From Gorsachius magnificus (taxonomy: Eukaryota > Chordata > Aves > Pelecaniformes > Ardeidae), in the NCBI GenBank assembly GCA_034008185.1, contig CM067082.1, positions 52,225,586 through 52,289,585 on the forward strand: 64,000 nucleotides of DNA, written 5' to 3'. Below are positions 44,601 through 58,916 of this stretch, in pieces. The position numbers were made by a program, and so were the translations under genes. Under the pieces are notes generated by a model. It made no database searches. It worked only from the letters and a program-made list of their open reading frames with translations, and was not told where the DNA came from. Within the stretch, counting starts at the first letter, position 1, and the number at the start of each line of letters is the position of its first letter.

Positions 44601-47600
44601 GAAAATGTATTTCTGGTTTGAAACTTGATATTAATGAGAAAATATCTTTTCTTAGAAACTTAAAATGCCACTTTGTTATTAAGCATCTTCAGAACTGAGA
44701 ACATCAAGAGAAACCCAACCACTATTATGTTCTGTTACTTCATTCAGCATTTTTTTGTTGCAGCACTTTCTCTTCCAATACCTGAAGCTTTGTTGGTCTC
44801 ATGTTTCTTGTACTTAGAAAGAGCAAGAGCAGGAGAGTATTGGGAAAATACTAGATGGAAGTAAATCTAGGTTCTAACTTTTCAAAAGAAAAGCAGACTT
44901 TTGCAATTCATATCTTTCAGGTAAAATTCTGAACTTCTGAAGTTAGAAGGAGCTTTGCTAATGACTTTACTGAAGCCAGATTTTTAGTCCTCTTATGCTA
45001 CCTTTCTTTTATGAGAAAATAAGCAAACAATTTGTTGAAAAAATTACCGTTCCAGTATATGTGTCTGGGTTGAGCTGTTAAGGGAGATACTTGTTTTTTG
45101 AAGCAAGGGGGAAAGATAAACTTGAGTTTCCCCTGTGGTGCTAGTCAGTACAACAGAATACAGGACCACGCTTTATTGTAACCGGAGAATCCCTTCCAGA
45201 CCTTGCATGATAAAAGCAGCAAACCAAGACACAGACCCATCAAGCCTCCAGCTTTGACTTTCCCCCTGTGACTTGAACCATAAGTATGCTTGTATCAGTT
45301 TGGCACATCATCCAGCAGATCACTAGCAGGCTGTAATCCAGTGACCGTCTACCTCTGGTGAATTTGATTCTGTGGGAGAGGTCTAGCCCACTGCAATAAG
45401 CAGGAAAGCACACTATTTAGCAATGCCTTGTGCTGAGATAAACCTGTTAAGTGACAGATTCCTCAGCTGCATTGCAGGGTTTTCCCATCATGCCTCTTGC
45501 CTGCCAAGAAACACTATGTGTCAGATGTGTCCTTCAGTCCTGAAACGGGTTGAGGTACTGTGTTGCATGTCAGAAAAGAGGAATCATAAGAACATTTTCA
45601 ATTAAATGCACTTAATCACATTTAGTTCTTTTGCTTCCTTAGTGACAGTGCTTCTAAGGCTAAATGATAGTAATTTGTCAAGTGCTACTAATGTATATCT
45701 AGAATATATAGAATAAGACCAGTCTTGCTTCATCAGTCAATCTCCAAAATAGCTTTTTAATCCACTTTGCAAGCTACAACATATTGAAATTACAAGGCGC
45801 TACGAGAAGGGATGCTGAATCTGAAGTTAACTGCTCTTGTTTCAAAAGCAGTCACTCTCAGAACAATCAAGTATCCCATAGCAAACCTGAGGAAACTGGT
45901 TTATATAGGTCTTATTGTCTGATTCTTTAACAATGTTCTGTGTTTCTTACGTATATCCATAATTACAAAGAAATTGGTTCTTTTCTCATATTCCTTTTAT
46001 TTGCTCTTTGTATGAAGAGAAAAGGACCTCTGACTTTTGAGTGCCTTTTTTTTTTGGTCTTATTTGTCATTGTTTCTTATATTAAATTCAATTTTGTGAC
46101 CTCCAACAGGTATCCACTGCCCCCACCTAAGTGTCTGAGCAGTTATTTATGTCTTGATTTAATCACACTGAACTACACTAATTTCTGTTAAAATTAATGT
46201 AACTAACAGGGAGATGAATTTGACCTACTTGTTTCATCTGATCTCCTCATCTCTCTCTCTCATTTCTTCAACTTCTGTCATCTATGGTCAGTTGTTTATA
46301 TTCAGCAACTACAACAGAGTCCTATCTTCTTTGCTTAACCTGTTGTGAACTCTCTCAGGACTTTAAAAGGAATAAGTTCACAGCAGTGTGGCAGCATTAT
46401 TGAAATGGGATGAACAGAGGGGCCTGTTTTTATGCCTCATCCAGCATTTCTTCTTTATCCTGTTTAAAATGTGGATTAGCTACCTTCTGGGCGATCAATC
46501 ACAGGAGGAGGTAGCTTCTGTCAGAGAGAGGGGAAGAGCAGCGGGAGGTGGGAGAAGGTGCGGTAGTGCCTTCCCCCAGCACAGCCCTCTGCAGAACTTC
46601 TGTCCACCTTCCCCTGAAACACCCAGCTGGAGCCCCGACTCTCACAGATAGCAAAGAGGCTGTCACTCCCCTTCTTAATTTACCCAGAAGCCAGGTTTGC
46701 CATTGTCACCCAACTGTGCCAATGAAAGTCTTTGTGGGTGTTCTTGGTGGAGGGTATCAGTGAAATAATCTGGTTAAAAAATACTACGCTTTAGCAAAAG
46801 GAACTTTTAAACAAAAATTGTTAAATTTATATGATAGCACAGCCCTCCAAACCGTGTATTAAGGTAGCTGAAGTACTAGCAAACTTTGTCAGGGCAGGCA
46901 AAAGTGATGGACCCACAGGATTATTTTTTAAACAAAACCTATGTTTCATTTTAAAACAAAGCTCCATGAGGGGGCACATGCTTAGACCTTTTCAGTATAT
47001 GAAAGGGATCAAGCTTTTAGGGAAACTAGCACATGCACAGTAACCAAAACCTTATTTAATACGATATGAATGCTGTTCAGGCCTTAATTTCACAAGGAAA
47101 CTGTATAATGGACTTACAACTACAATGTAAGAGCATTACTGGACTAATTCTAGAAATGACCAATACATTTTCCTCATTCCCAACTTGTTTATCACTGAAG
47201 AGATGGGATCAACTAAAAAAAAAAAAAAAAAGCAAACAGAAAAGGGAGTTGTGATTTAACAATGTCTTTTGTGTTAGATTTGTTTTCCTCCCTCAGGAAA
47301 GCTGTATAGCTAAAACATAAACTCTTCACCTGCACAGGAAAGATTTAAACTTTGAAGCGATTCTTCGTTACATGATGCCGGTCAAGTTTCTTTTTGCACT
47401 GTGGTTACTGTGCTGTGCATAACACCACAGTATTTTCAATGCTCTAGTGATCAAAAAAAGAAGTACAATACAGACACAATGCAAGTATTGTTGTTTCTGT
47501 AAGTACTTATGAGCTTCTGAAAATTCCAACGGAAGTGGGAATTCGCCTTAAGGAGAGCGTATTTTTTCTGGTACTTCCATAAGCTCCTGAGAGAAAGCAG

Positions 47601-48230
47601 TTGTGTCAGGGCTGGTGGCTCAGGTAGTCTCTACCCAAGCCTCCACCTGCAGCAAGACCAGAATCCAGCTGATAGCTCCTCAGGATTCCAAGTCCTGCTG
47701 TCTCAGAAAAGAGATGCTACAGGATTTTAGTGTAAAAGGGCTTTCTAAATCAGTTAAGCTAGACCAAATTAATCTGCAGCCATCCATATTGATTTCCATT
47801 CCTAATCGGATAAGCCAAGCCAAGAAGTCTAGTTTGAACGTGAACTTCAGTGATCAGACAACTTCTTGGATTTGCTCAGTGCAATCAGTTTAAAATCTCA
47901 TCTTTAATCAGTGTGTCTGACATAGGAAGATTAGAGAGAAGTAAGCTAAGGTGTGAATTTACAGCACTTTAGCTACTTTGCCCTAGCCCTTGCTGAACAA
48001 ACACTTACAATAAGTGTAAGTGTACTCTCAAAGTGGACTAACTAGTGAACTCTGACATAATTCCCTAGTCCACTTAGCAGTGGTCACCTTGGATAGCCAA
48101 GACCTAAATTAATCTATTGAAGCTTGCTCATATCCCATGTGCAAGATTCATTTGCATTCTTCTTTCCATGGTTAGCACAAAGTGGGCAGAAATGTCAGCA
48201 AGCCTGACCTGGAGCATCTCCTCTAAAACT
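41646..48230. other. intergenic
   Basis: AT-rich sequence with no gene that I can support. It includes the hairpin at 48001-48023. No further mobile element was recognised with confidence. Confidence 0.7.
48001..48023. repeat. short perfect hairpin
   Basis: acacttaca, loop ataag, then tgtaagtgt: a perfect 9-bp stem with a 5-base loop. Too short for a microRNA precursor. Confidence 0.8.
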
Positions 48231-48312
48231 GGTGCTTGTACAGTTAATGGTTGGACTTGATGATCTTAAAGGTCTTTTCTAACCTAAACAATTCTATGAT
48301 TCTATGATTCTA
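48231..48312 (+). mobile_element. CR1 3' end with octamer tail
   Basis: It shows the CR1 terminal signature ggttggacttgatgatctt, then aaggtcttttctaacc, ending in repeats of attctatg (about two and a half copies). The copy is short and 5'-truncated. The repeated 3' octamer is typical of CR1 in birds and supports the host assignment. Confidence 0.93.
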
Positions 48313-51300
48313 CAGATGAAGTGTGTAAATGAATTGGGTGCTATGTAATTCCCGTATCTAAAAGGGACTTTCCTACCATCCCTTGTGCAAGTTCTCCCAG
48401 TATTTTCTTCTTCAGGAAATAAATCATATATTAACAGATGCTTTTTTGGAAGTAAAGTAATTGGAATTTGATCTAGAGTAATAAAAATGGATCTGCTTGT
48501 ACAGTGTGGAGGCCTTGAGCGTTTCTATTTGCAAGTCAGCGATGTGGTTTTCTTCTTATGTAAGCATCTAGAAATGCAAAATCAGAACATGCTGGTGAAG
48601 CCATTCTTTCTTTGGCACAACACTGAGAAAAATAGCTCAGACGCACCCTCTAGAATTAACAAAACCACATTTATAAGGAAAAAAAAACCCACCCTGACAA
48701 TCTATTTCTAGCCAAAACTAACTGGGTAACCATTGCTCTCCTTAGCTGGCCCAAACACAGACTCTCCACCTACCTTCTTATAACTGACTCATACCCAGCC
48801 AGGACCAGATGCTATGCTCTGTAAAATGGCAGCAAATAGGAACCCAGAAGATGGCAAATAATGCTGTCTAACAAACCCCTTCAGAATTCAGTATATGAAA
48901 ATGTGTGAGCTAAATGAAAATCTGAGAAAACACCTTCCCCCACCCCAGGCAATTTAAAGTACCTATGGAATAGTGAACAAATCGTGTGTATGGACCTCTG
49001 GTCATATATTTTTTCTGACACTCATGTCTGTAGTTCACTTCTGGCTCATACTCAAGCAAATACAGGAATATGATAGTTCTAAGAACAAATATCAGGGACT
49101 CATATTTGATTTATGCTTTAAAAGGCACTAAACGAAAGTATAAGGTGTTAAACCACATCTGAGGTATTGATCTAGGCTCTGCTAACTATTTAAGCAGACT
49201 TCCTCATTATATATTAAGGTACAAAAGATTTGACTAATGAAGTGCATAAAATTATTTTCCAGCCTGAAATGGATGATCTCAGTGTAGGTGAGGGAGGGAT
49301 TTGTCCTGTTGTGCTTTCTCCTTTCATTAATTTGTTGCTCTCTAGGTTTTGTGTTTTAAGATTCTTCAGAGAGTTGTCTCTGTTTATTCTGCAGGGGCAC
49401 ACAGAACTGAGGGATGAAATCAGTTCCCCTCTTTTATAAACTGGGCTGGCAAGGATCCTGCTGCCTAAATGTCTGTGCTGGAAGGGACAGGGAGTGCGTG
49501 TTGCCCACGCAGACGATTGCAGCTTCCCCTGTGCAGCCAGATACCGAGCTGCTCCTCGGTAAAAGGCCAAGGAAATAGGTGGGTTGTGGCTATGTTGGGG
49601 TGAGAGCGAGGGGAGGGAGGGGTTATATCTCCTTGCAGGAGCAATCTACTACTTCCAGTTTCTTCACAGCAGCAGCAGGGGTTAAACCCTCAGCTCTTGA
49701 GTTTTGCCAGCACATGTGAGTTACTTTATCCTCTTTTTTTAGGGTGCCAAGATCCAACCTCCCCTACATGCTGAGAAGCCCTGGGACAGCCCAGGGTCAG
49801 CAATGCTGGTTTCTAAGAATTCGGCACACTTATATACTTACTGCTCAGATGATATCTTTGTTGTTTTTCCAATCATGTCTGCCTCTTATATTTTAAACAC
49901 AAAGCAGTACAAGGATTAATGCAAGTGGAATGTGCATACTGGAACATGGCCTATTTGTTACAGGAAACTATTGTCACGCGTTACTGACAATCTGACATAG
50001 GCTCGATTGTCTGAATTGCAGAGTAAAACGGGAAACTTACCTTTGAGGAAATATAAACCATTTATCAATGACTAATCTCCAGGTTGTTTTCTTAACGTCA
50101 GTGAGAAACAATAATTCAGTGACAGAGAGAAGTTGTTTTTTTGTCATAGGTACTCTACCTGGGTCACCAGTAATACCAGGTGGGTTTTCTTCAGAAAATA
50201 ACTTTTTTCTGTTTTTGCATCAGTCGTAGCCATTTACAATACTAGGCAAGAGGAGCAGCACCAAGAAAAGACATTCTGGTCTCAGTGAATTTCATGGCAC
50301 AATGGGTTGGTTTCAACTGGAATTGGTTTAAAACTGAAAACAGTCACTTTGGTTTCCCTTTTCTCCTTTTTGGAAGTTTCTAGACCATGCTTGGCCCATT
50401 CCTGGGCTCTGAAAGAAAGCGATGTTCAAGCATTCCCTGGCTCCCCACCACCTTAAAAACTAGGAGGGATCTGGCCCAGCCTCTGTCATTTAGATCAAAA
50501 TGCCCTTTTTAACATAAAAATAAGTTTATTGGTGGGACAAAAGTTACTGTATTGAATTGCCTTGCAAAGTTTCTTTTAAGGGACACCAGGATTACTGAGA
50601 ACTCAAATAATATTTAGCTTTAGGAAAACCACAGGAGTTTCTGTCTGCCATAGGCATGACATAAAGGTTAGGCTGAGCTCCTGGGGGGGGAGGGATATCA
50701 GGAGTGATCAAGGGCAGGAAAGCTGGACCGGGCACTACATTTTGTTTTTCCTTCAGGCTTTTGACGACCCTACTGCACTGCTGCTTGGAGACTTGGCATC
50801 CTCTCTTTTTCAGCTGGCCTAACTAAATAGTCCACCTCTTCTTCTGGATGCGTATGTATGTGTTGTAGGAGCAGAGGGAACATAGACAGCGTTGCAAATC
50901 CCACGGGAGAACACTCCAGAGCACTTTGGCTGATGAAGCTGCAGCCTGTACGGCAGCTCCGTGTGCTGCAGTTGTTGACAAGTATTGTTGAGGCCAGGGT
51001 TGGAGAAGGCAGCAGCCAATGCCAGGGGTAGTATTCAGAGTGTGAATAGGAAAGAGGGCATGGGAACAGCAGGGATGACAGCTGACACAGCAACTGAAGT
51101 GGTGTGTCAGGGTGCAGGAAGGGGGAAGGAATTTGCACAAGAACACAGACAATTTGGATTTGAGTTTGAAAGTTTTCTTCGTGAAAGTAAATGCCTTCTG
51201 CTACTTTAAATGTACTCATTCTCAGGGGCATTTATATTGTTACCCAACTGCTTATGAAGCAGTTCACCAGTACCGGTTAGAAGCAACCTGCATATTCATT

Positions 51301-53109
51301 TTCTAAAGAGAAAATAATCTTGTTTCTATGTAGGAAGTGATTAGCACCTTTGCTAAGCATACTGCAACCCTTGGAGAAACCAGACCATTCCAACATCTGA
51401 CAAACAGTAACACAAATGTTTCCAATCATCAGCGTTTCCAGCAGTATCAGTCAAACAGCATGCTTAAGAAATCAGAAAAACATCTTTATCCAAGCAACTT
51501 TCCCCCGTTTTTGTTCTGGTTCAGATTTTCCCCTGATTCAACTCCTGAATAATCACTTTATGGCAATTGTTAGGAAGGTTGGAAGAGTTAAACCAGGGTG
51601 AATATGGCCCTTTATGTTTGTGCTATTTGTACTTTTTGTACTCTAAAGCCCAGGGTGACACTTGATATTGTACTCAGTCAAAGCCTTTCAAGCAGTGCTC
51701 TCTGTATCAGATTAATGATGCTCTGAGTTACACAGGCAGCAAATCAACCAAATCAATACACATACAATAGTTCAGGTGGCTTTTTGTCAAAAGAATGAAG
51801 GACTTGCTATGACAACAACACCGGAAAGATAGAAATATGTGGGCAGATGGCAGTACGGCCTAGTTTGGACAAGTGAACAGCCTGAACTAGTGTCATCTCA
51901 CCTGGCATGTGACCTGAGAGAATTTGGCTCTGAGTTCTTTCCTCCCTTTTGCATGGCCCTTTGTTCATTGTCTTCCAGCAGTGACTGATGTTTGAAATCC
52001 ATATGCTACTGCTGCGTACAGAGCTCTAGCACCAGAGGAGAGCAACCTGAGCTTTAGAGACACTTCAGAAGCAAAAGGACATAATATCTACCTTGGAACA
52101 GCCATTTAGGCTGCTTTTTTATAAAGTTTTGCCCCTGAGAACATGGCAGTTGCCTGATTTTGAGCAGCCATTACCTTACCTTTATTTTGAGGGACACTCA
52201 GCTCAGCTGGGACCTCTGGACTTCCATGAAGGAGGCTAGCCATCTCAATACCCAAGTACAAATTGATGTGTGAAATACTTTTCAAAAAATCCTGATGCTA
52301 GGAGGAAAAAAGAGATAACACTGCCCATTTTAATGTAAATGTTTGGGTCAGAACAGGAGGAAGGACTCCACTGGTAGCCTGAGCAGTTTGCCTCTGCAGG
52401 GTCAGACTACAAGCTTTCGAGAGAAATTCCATTGAGACTTTTGTTATAAATACTAAATTGTCTTTTCTATTTCTTTTCTTATTTTTTTTATTAGGTTATC
52501 TGGTTTTATCATGCAGGAAGATAAAAAAACCCCAAACCCAACATATAAGCACAATGAAAGAAAGCTAGGAAAAGATGCAAGTGCAGAGAACCTGGCAAAA
52601 GACTACCAGGTGGTGAGTGACGTCGGGGAGGCTGAGCTGGCTTCCGGCTGGGTCTGAGGTTCCAGGGTTAAATCAAGTGAGTTACTTGTGCTGGCCACTT
52701 AGGAAAGACAGATGCACAACAAGTGGAATTTTATTTCTGTGTTTGTTGTCCCCCTGTAACTGGAAGACAGCTAATAGCAGGAATGCTGTTGCCTCAGATC
52801 CCTGCCGGAGGAGATTGCTTAAGGCAGAGCGTGCGTGAGGAAAGAGGTTGGCTTCCTATCCTGTAGTACTTTCCCTGATGTGTTACACAGCATGACAAAT
52901 AGAACAACACTTTCATGGTGTTTATATGTTTTATAATACATGCTAGCAGCAGAATCAAGGCCAAGTGCCAAGACAGTTAATTAATTCCACTTTCCTGAAC
53001 TGCCCATAAGGTTTAAGTTATGTATGCCAATTATCTCCTTTAAACTGTTAAGCACGCAAAAAGGGGTTATTGTCTGTTCTCTTTCTACCTGCACCATGGC
53101 AGGGGCAGT
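48313..53109. other. intergenic
   Basis: No supportable gene. A GC-balanced stretch at about 50740-51230 carries the longest intergenic frame (153 aa, minus), which shows no conserved motif. It may be an unrecognised repeat or part of a non-coding RNA. Confidence 0.65.
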
Positions 53110-53240
53110 GAACCTTGCTGTGCGTTTGCTCGCGCGGTGACGCAGAAGCGCCGCGCGCCTTCTTGCTGCTGTGACGAGCTGCGCTGGCAGCCCCGCAGTG
53201 CTGGGCTGCGTGCGTGCACGCAGCTGCCAGCAACTCACTG
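53110..53240. promoter_or_regulatory. small isolated CpG cluster
   Basis: A short CpG-rich patch in AT-rich intergenic DNA, with gctcgcgcggtgacgcag, gcgccgcgcgcc and a short hairpin at 53205-53224 (8-bp stem gctgcgtg, 4-base loop). About 45 bp further on, at 53281, the plus strand has a donor-like AAAGG|gtaagg. It could be the promoter and first exon of an unannotated non-coding RNA or an enhancer. No conserved protein is visible. Confidence 0.4.
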
Positions 53241-56200
53241 CCTGAGGAGTTCCCGTTCCAGGAGATGAGGCAGAAAAGGGTAAGGCACCAGTGTATCATC
53301 ATCATGGCTGCTATATGGAGGAAGAGAAAAGACAGAGAGAGGTGAAGTGGCAGGCCCAAGGTCGCCCTGAGTCACTGTAAGGAGCTGAATCCCCCATTTA
53401 ACCTACATCTGCATCCCAGGACCTACCCACAGAGCTCCATGTTAAATCCCACAAATCTTATGGATTGTTTCTACAGTTTAATTTCCTCATGCTGCTAAAA
53501 CAATGCCAGTCCCTGGCCATGCTTGCTCCACGTAGCTTCAAGGGCTCCAGCAACTTGAGCAAACAAGGAAAACCACAATGAAAGGGCAAAACATGCTACT
53601 CCTTGCTTGGACTTCTAGTCATTTTCTTTCTGCTGAAGGTGCCTGGTTGCTTTTTAATTATCTTAATCTGATTAGCCTTCACTGGACCTGTTGTATGATA
53701 ATGAACCTAAACTTAAACCTAACCGTCTGAGGCTGCGGTGTGACTCTGTAGGGTGATATAGTACCTCCCAATCTACTTGCAGGACATACTAGAGGGCCTC
53801 CGTACTGAAGCTAGTGGACTCACATGGTGTTTTATGCCAGCAAATTACCAGGTGTCCTGCAGTGGGTCCCATGGCCCAAACAGAGCTCCCTAAGCCACCT
53901 GTGCAGGCTTCACTGCATGGGGCCAATGTACTTGACTGCTTTGGGCTGCACAGGTTTGCTCCAGTGATTCTTTCCTGTGCTTCTTGGCACACTTTCAGAT
54001 ACAGCTCTCTGCCAGTTTTCAGGATAAAGATGATATAGCTGACCCATATTTAACAGCTAGACCACCATCCATTCCAGCAATCCATAGTGAGTAGGCAAAA
54101 CCAGAGGACAGTGTACAAGCAGGTGATGAATTCCAGCCCCTTCCCAGAGAGCTAGGCAGGGAGGAGGGGGTGTTCTCCAGATCACAGCTTTCCCTGCTGT
54201 TCTGGGGAGCCACGGCAAAGCGGGGTGGTAGGAATACAGCTCAAAACTTATAAAGCTGGAGTCCTTGGAGAAGGATGTAGCTATAAAAATGCACATTCAA
54301 CCCACTAGGAAAATAAAATAGTTAATGGTGAAAAATTAGGGTGTTTTTACAATTGCATTGAAAACCCTAGGGGAGCCTGTAATGGGATAAATGCACTACT
54401 TAGAGAAAAACCCTCATGTTTTCCTCTTTTTTGTGTGTGTTTTAATTTACTGTGTGTAGCTGCCATTATCCATAAACCAAAACTTACGACTCTGTTACAA
54501 CAGGAGAAAAGAACACTTTATTGTCTGCTGTTGGCAGATCACCCAAAGTCCCCTCCCAACTTAACAAGCGTTAAGCTTCAATAAGACACAAGACACTTCA
54601 GAAAAAAACATCGCCACAAGGCTAATGATGACAACAGCTGCCAGCAAACTTTCCATTGCAAGCAAGTAAAGACTTGAAACAAATTTTAGCTCGAGTTTTG
54701 TTTTAGTAGCATCAGTGACATGTCTGTGCCGGCAAAGGCTCAAATTGCATTCCTTAACACTAGGACTGTAGACCTATCTCCTGGAGTCATTACATTGCAA
54801 CAGCCTGCTAGCCATGAGTAGAGCTGTGAAGCCTTTAACAAATCTGACCATTTTCTTCTTTTAAGAAAAGGTATTTACACTCTAAAAGGCCAGTGAAGCA
54901 AGTCACTGGAGTCTCATATAGATGAAAATTTCTGCATGCCAAAGAAAGTTAAGGTGTCTTTTATGTTTGGAGGAGGGCAGGAGAAAGAGGTTGTGGGTCT
55001 CAGCAAAATAGGAGAGTCAAGATTTGTAATTCTGCTTACTTTTCTGGTATTCATTTTCTTCTTAGCAAGTCATTTAAAGCCCAGTTTACAACAGTGCCCT
55101 TACCTACATGAGAGCTCTGTACAGTATGAGTAGGTGAGGTCTGACCTTTAAACTTTCCCTTCATTTTTCCAATCTGTAGTGCAGTGCCAATTTTACTTGT
55201 ACACCTCTCCCAGCTGGGTGGATCATGAAGTTGCTCTGTATGAAGTTGCTCTGTACAGAAAGCCTTGAAGATAATTAGATGAAAACAACCCCAAACCCTT
55301 GGTAACAGTAAAATGTCTGAACAGTATGAATACAAGATGGTACAACACAGATAGTGAGTACTGTTTGGTAGGAAGAGGAGTTCACAGTGTCTGTTGTTGA
55401 TGCACACTCCCTTCTCACTACAAGTGTTGCCATTTTGCTCAGCATCTTCAAGAGCTGCAGAGAAAGAGTGAACAAAAGCAGGCTGGAAAGCCCTTCTGAC
55501 ATCCTGACTATCTTTTCTGTCTTATGAAAAGTATGATCTTAGAATGGGGACTTTCTTGCAGAGGTGGAATTATCCACTGAGTAAAAATGGAACTTACTTA
55601 ACAAGTCTGCTCCCTGTGCCACAATCAGGAACATTTACATGTCAGTTTTCTGACTGAAGTACATTTTTGCTGTGTGTAATCTAAGACAGTAGCAGAGATT
55701 GCATTTGCTCTAAGAACCAAGCAATTCTAGGCCAAATAGGCTGCATCTCCCTTACTTGGTGGAGCACAAGCCAGAAAGCTGCCTGATATTAAATGTACTT
55801 TCCCGTCTGCATGTCTGCAGCTCTGGCCCTGAAGTACAGTTCAGCAGCCTACATATCCTACAGTGTCTTTCTGCAGACATCACCTTTTTAGGAGGCTCCT
55901 AGGCTGACTTGTCTGCATTTTATTGACCATGTAATTTTGCTGCATGGTGATAAGAGCAGAAAACTTGACATGAGTTAACATAGCCTACAGGTTGGCACAT
56001 GCTTGAATCTGGGCTAAGGGATAGTGTGGCTCCAAATCTCTGCTTGTTTGAAGCTCCTGCATTTTGGGTGTTAGTATTCAAAGTATTTGGACATGAAATG
56101 AATTTGAGCTTAAGCATGTGCTGGGACCCAAGTTTGAAATGCAGGCTAGAAGTAACCATGGTGGTGTCCATACGCATGCAGGCTTATAGTGCAAAGCCCC

Positions 56201-58916
56201 GTTACTGAAGCTGCGTAGGGGCATCACGATCTGACCTTCTGCTTTCGTTTATTTATGGTGTCATCAGTAAAATACTGGGATAACATATCTTGGCTTTTAT
56301 ATCCTATACTGAATTTGTACTACATGAGGTTAGAAAAATAGCTTTTAAAGAAAACTTAAACCAAGAATATTTGTTACTAAGTCACTAAGTGATCATATAC
56401 ACCAAGCCCCGTGTTACTATTTTTACAGTCATTTTTCAGACCATAAATGTACTGCAACATTTGCAGCTGGCCAGTAAACAGAGTACTATTTAAGTAATTG
56501 GCAGATCCACCAAGTAAAGCACGCACTTGTCCTACAAAAATACGGGGCTTCTACAAAGATGCTTCATATTTGTGGACCTTATCGTCAGCATACAAAGAAT
56601 AGCACAGGCAACAGGCACGTGTTGTTTAGGGGCTTACACTGACTAAAGTAAAAAAATGCTAAGTATAAAAAGTAAAGAATAATATTGGATTTGAGAATTT
56701 CTGCTGAGTATTTTATATAGAAAACCTGATATTAAAGCTCTGAAGAATCCTCATTTGTATTTCAGGGATGTAGTCCCAGTCACTTACATACAAAACATTT
56801 GCCTGCCTTGATTATTTAGGATATATTTCTAAAATTCATTTCTTTTAGAACAGAACAAGACCAAATTCCTATGTTTTTACCTCAAGGCAAAACTCCCACA
56901 TTTGGCCTAAATGAAACTGACTTGGCTTGATTTATCTTTTATTTATTTTCTATGGGACATGTTGTGGTATTAATTTAGGCAGGACACTCCTCATTGTTTT
57001 CACTGGGGAGTCCTGCTTAAAACATGGATCCACATTACACTATCCTGATGATGAACTTGGAGTGAGTAATCAGATCTGAAGGAAGAGACAACCTGATTTT
57101 GGAAATCTTTTACTTTTTGTGCATGCTCGACTTTAAAAAAAGAGCAAAGAGACAAAGTCTGTTTGAATTCTGCCACACAAAAGCAGCAGTCCTTCCTATT
57201 CTCTGAAAAGGGAGGTTCATTTAGAAAAAAAAAGAAAAAAAAAAAAGGAAAAAAACCCCTGAATTGCATCCTCCCACGAGGACATTTAATTTAATAAAGC
57301 AGCCTCCTTGGGATTGCTCCACTGTTGCTTAGGCGCCTCAGGGGGAGGATTCTTCCTCATGAGGGGGAGGATCTTGGCCAGGCATGAGGGAGACGCTAAG
57401 GCTGGGTGTTAGGGAGTGGATTTGTCCCTGAGGGCAACGTTCCCCTTTCCAAACAGCTGTATGGATTTCTAATGCAAATTCTGCCTTCATTATGTGTGCA
57501 AGAGGATCCATTTTTAGGTAGGTCAACTGTTTCTCACTCCTTTCTGAATTCTCCTGGCTGGCCTACTTGGTCTGGCAGTTTGCAGAACTGCCCACCCTAT
57601 GTCCTGGTGTATACCTGCCAGCCCCCTCCATCCTCGCCCCCAGGAGATGGGTTGTAGGATGGTAACAGCATAAATGAATCATTGGCAAGTTACGCAAGGG
57701 TAGTCTAGGTCTTGGCTTTGGTGTGCCACTGTTGGAAGAGCAAGTTAGCCCTTCTGCCTTTCAAGGTGGACCAGTGGAGACCCCTGCCCATTCTGTAGCC
57801 AGGGTCTGGAGTGGTTTAGTCGGCTGCTACCCCCGAACCAGTCACACACAAAGCTCCCAGGGCCAGAGCTGCTCCTCCTTGTCACACCGCTGTGGCAATT
57901 TCTTGTTTCAGCATCAGCTTACAAGATAGAAGCAAAAGATGAAATCTACTGTACATACCTGAAGATGTGAAAGGGAACTTTCTCTGTCAGCCTCAACATG
58001 AGCAAGACTGAAATGACCACACACCCTCACCACCCCAGCCTTTACAGTACTGCAAAAGTCTTTTAAAATGTGAAACAGATGCCTGCTTTTGGGAAGGCCA
58101 GTGTATGCTTGTTACACACTGTCTTCAACCCAGCAATGGATGCTGTCCAGGAAAAGGCAAAGCAGAATCTAGAGTTTTACATACACAAACAATACACTCT
58201 TCTATCTAGGAGGAGTATTCTATGGGTTTGATAAGATGTCATTTGTTACTAAAACAGGCCAAACAAACTAAGAATGGAGTCAGGAATGAGCAGGTTTGCA
58301 ATAAACTTGCATGGAAGAAGCCCCTCACCAGGTTGTTGTCATTCTTGTGCAGTATCTTGAAGGACGGTTAGATACTTTCCTGACTTTGGAGAATATTGCA
58401 AATGACCAGTCCTTTGCTGTTTCTCAGTTGTTGGGTTTTTTTGAGGGGGTTAGGGGGCATGGGTTGGAAGACTATACGGATGTGTGATTTTGTTCATTTG
58501 ATCTTCTTTGTGCTCTTTCCTCCCATGGCAGTTTTTCTGGTTTGTCCTACATACTTGATTGACTTTTCAGGAGGAAGCACGATGAGGAGAAGCCAAAGAG
58601 CTATGGAGGAGAGGACATTGAAACACTCTTACATCCAGCAGCAGGATTGCATTTGGCAGCCCATGTATGCCTTTAAGCCAAACTTTCTCTGATTAAAAGG
58701 TTTTGGCCAAAAATCAGAATCGATAAGTACATTGCATATTGAACTCCTTTCCAAAAGTATAATGGGAAAGGAGGGGAAATATTAATCAGTTCAGAAAAAC
58801 TCGATGGCATTGTATTTTGGTATCTAGTTATGTATACTTATCAGAAAAATGTGAAAAGTGGTGGTTGCTAGTGACAGGGTCACATAGGCAGACTGTTCAA
58901 GAAAAAGTCGAAAGCA
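53241..58916. other. intergenic
   Basis: No supportable gene. It holds the 15-bp duplication (55225-55254) and an A-rich run near 57221-57255. Moderately GC-balanced stretches at about 53790-54240 and 57320-57930 have only short unrecognised frames. Confidence 0.65.
55225..55254 (+). repeat. 15-bp exact tandem duplication
   Basis: The unit atgaagttgctctgt occurs twice in direct succession in intergenic DNA; it looks like a recent slippage duplication. Confidence 0.95.

Noticed and set aside
50770..51231. 153-codon minus-strand open frame as a protein-coding gene
   Set aside because: No recognisable domain, no fitting promoter or splice partners, and several overlapping frames are equally open, which points to base composition.
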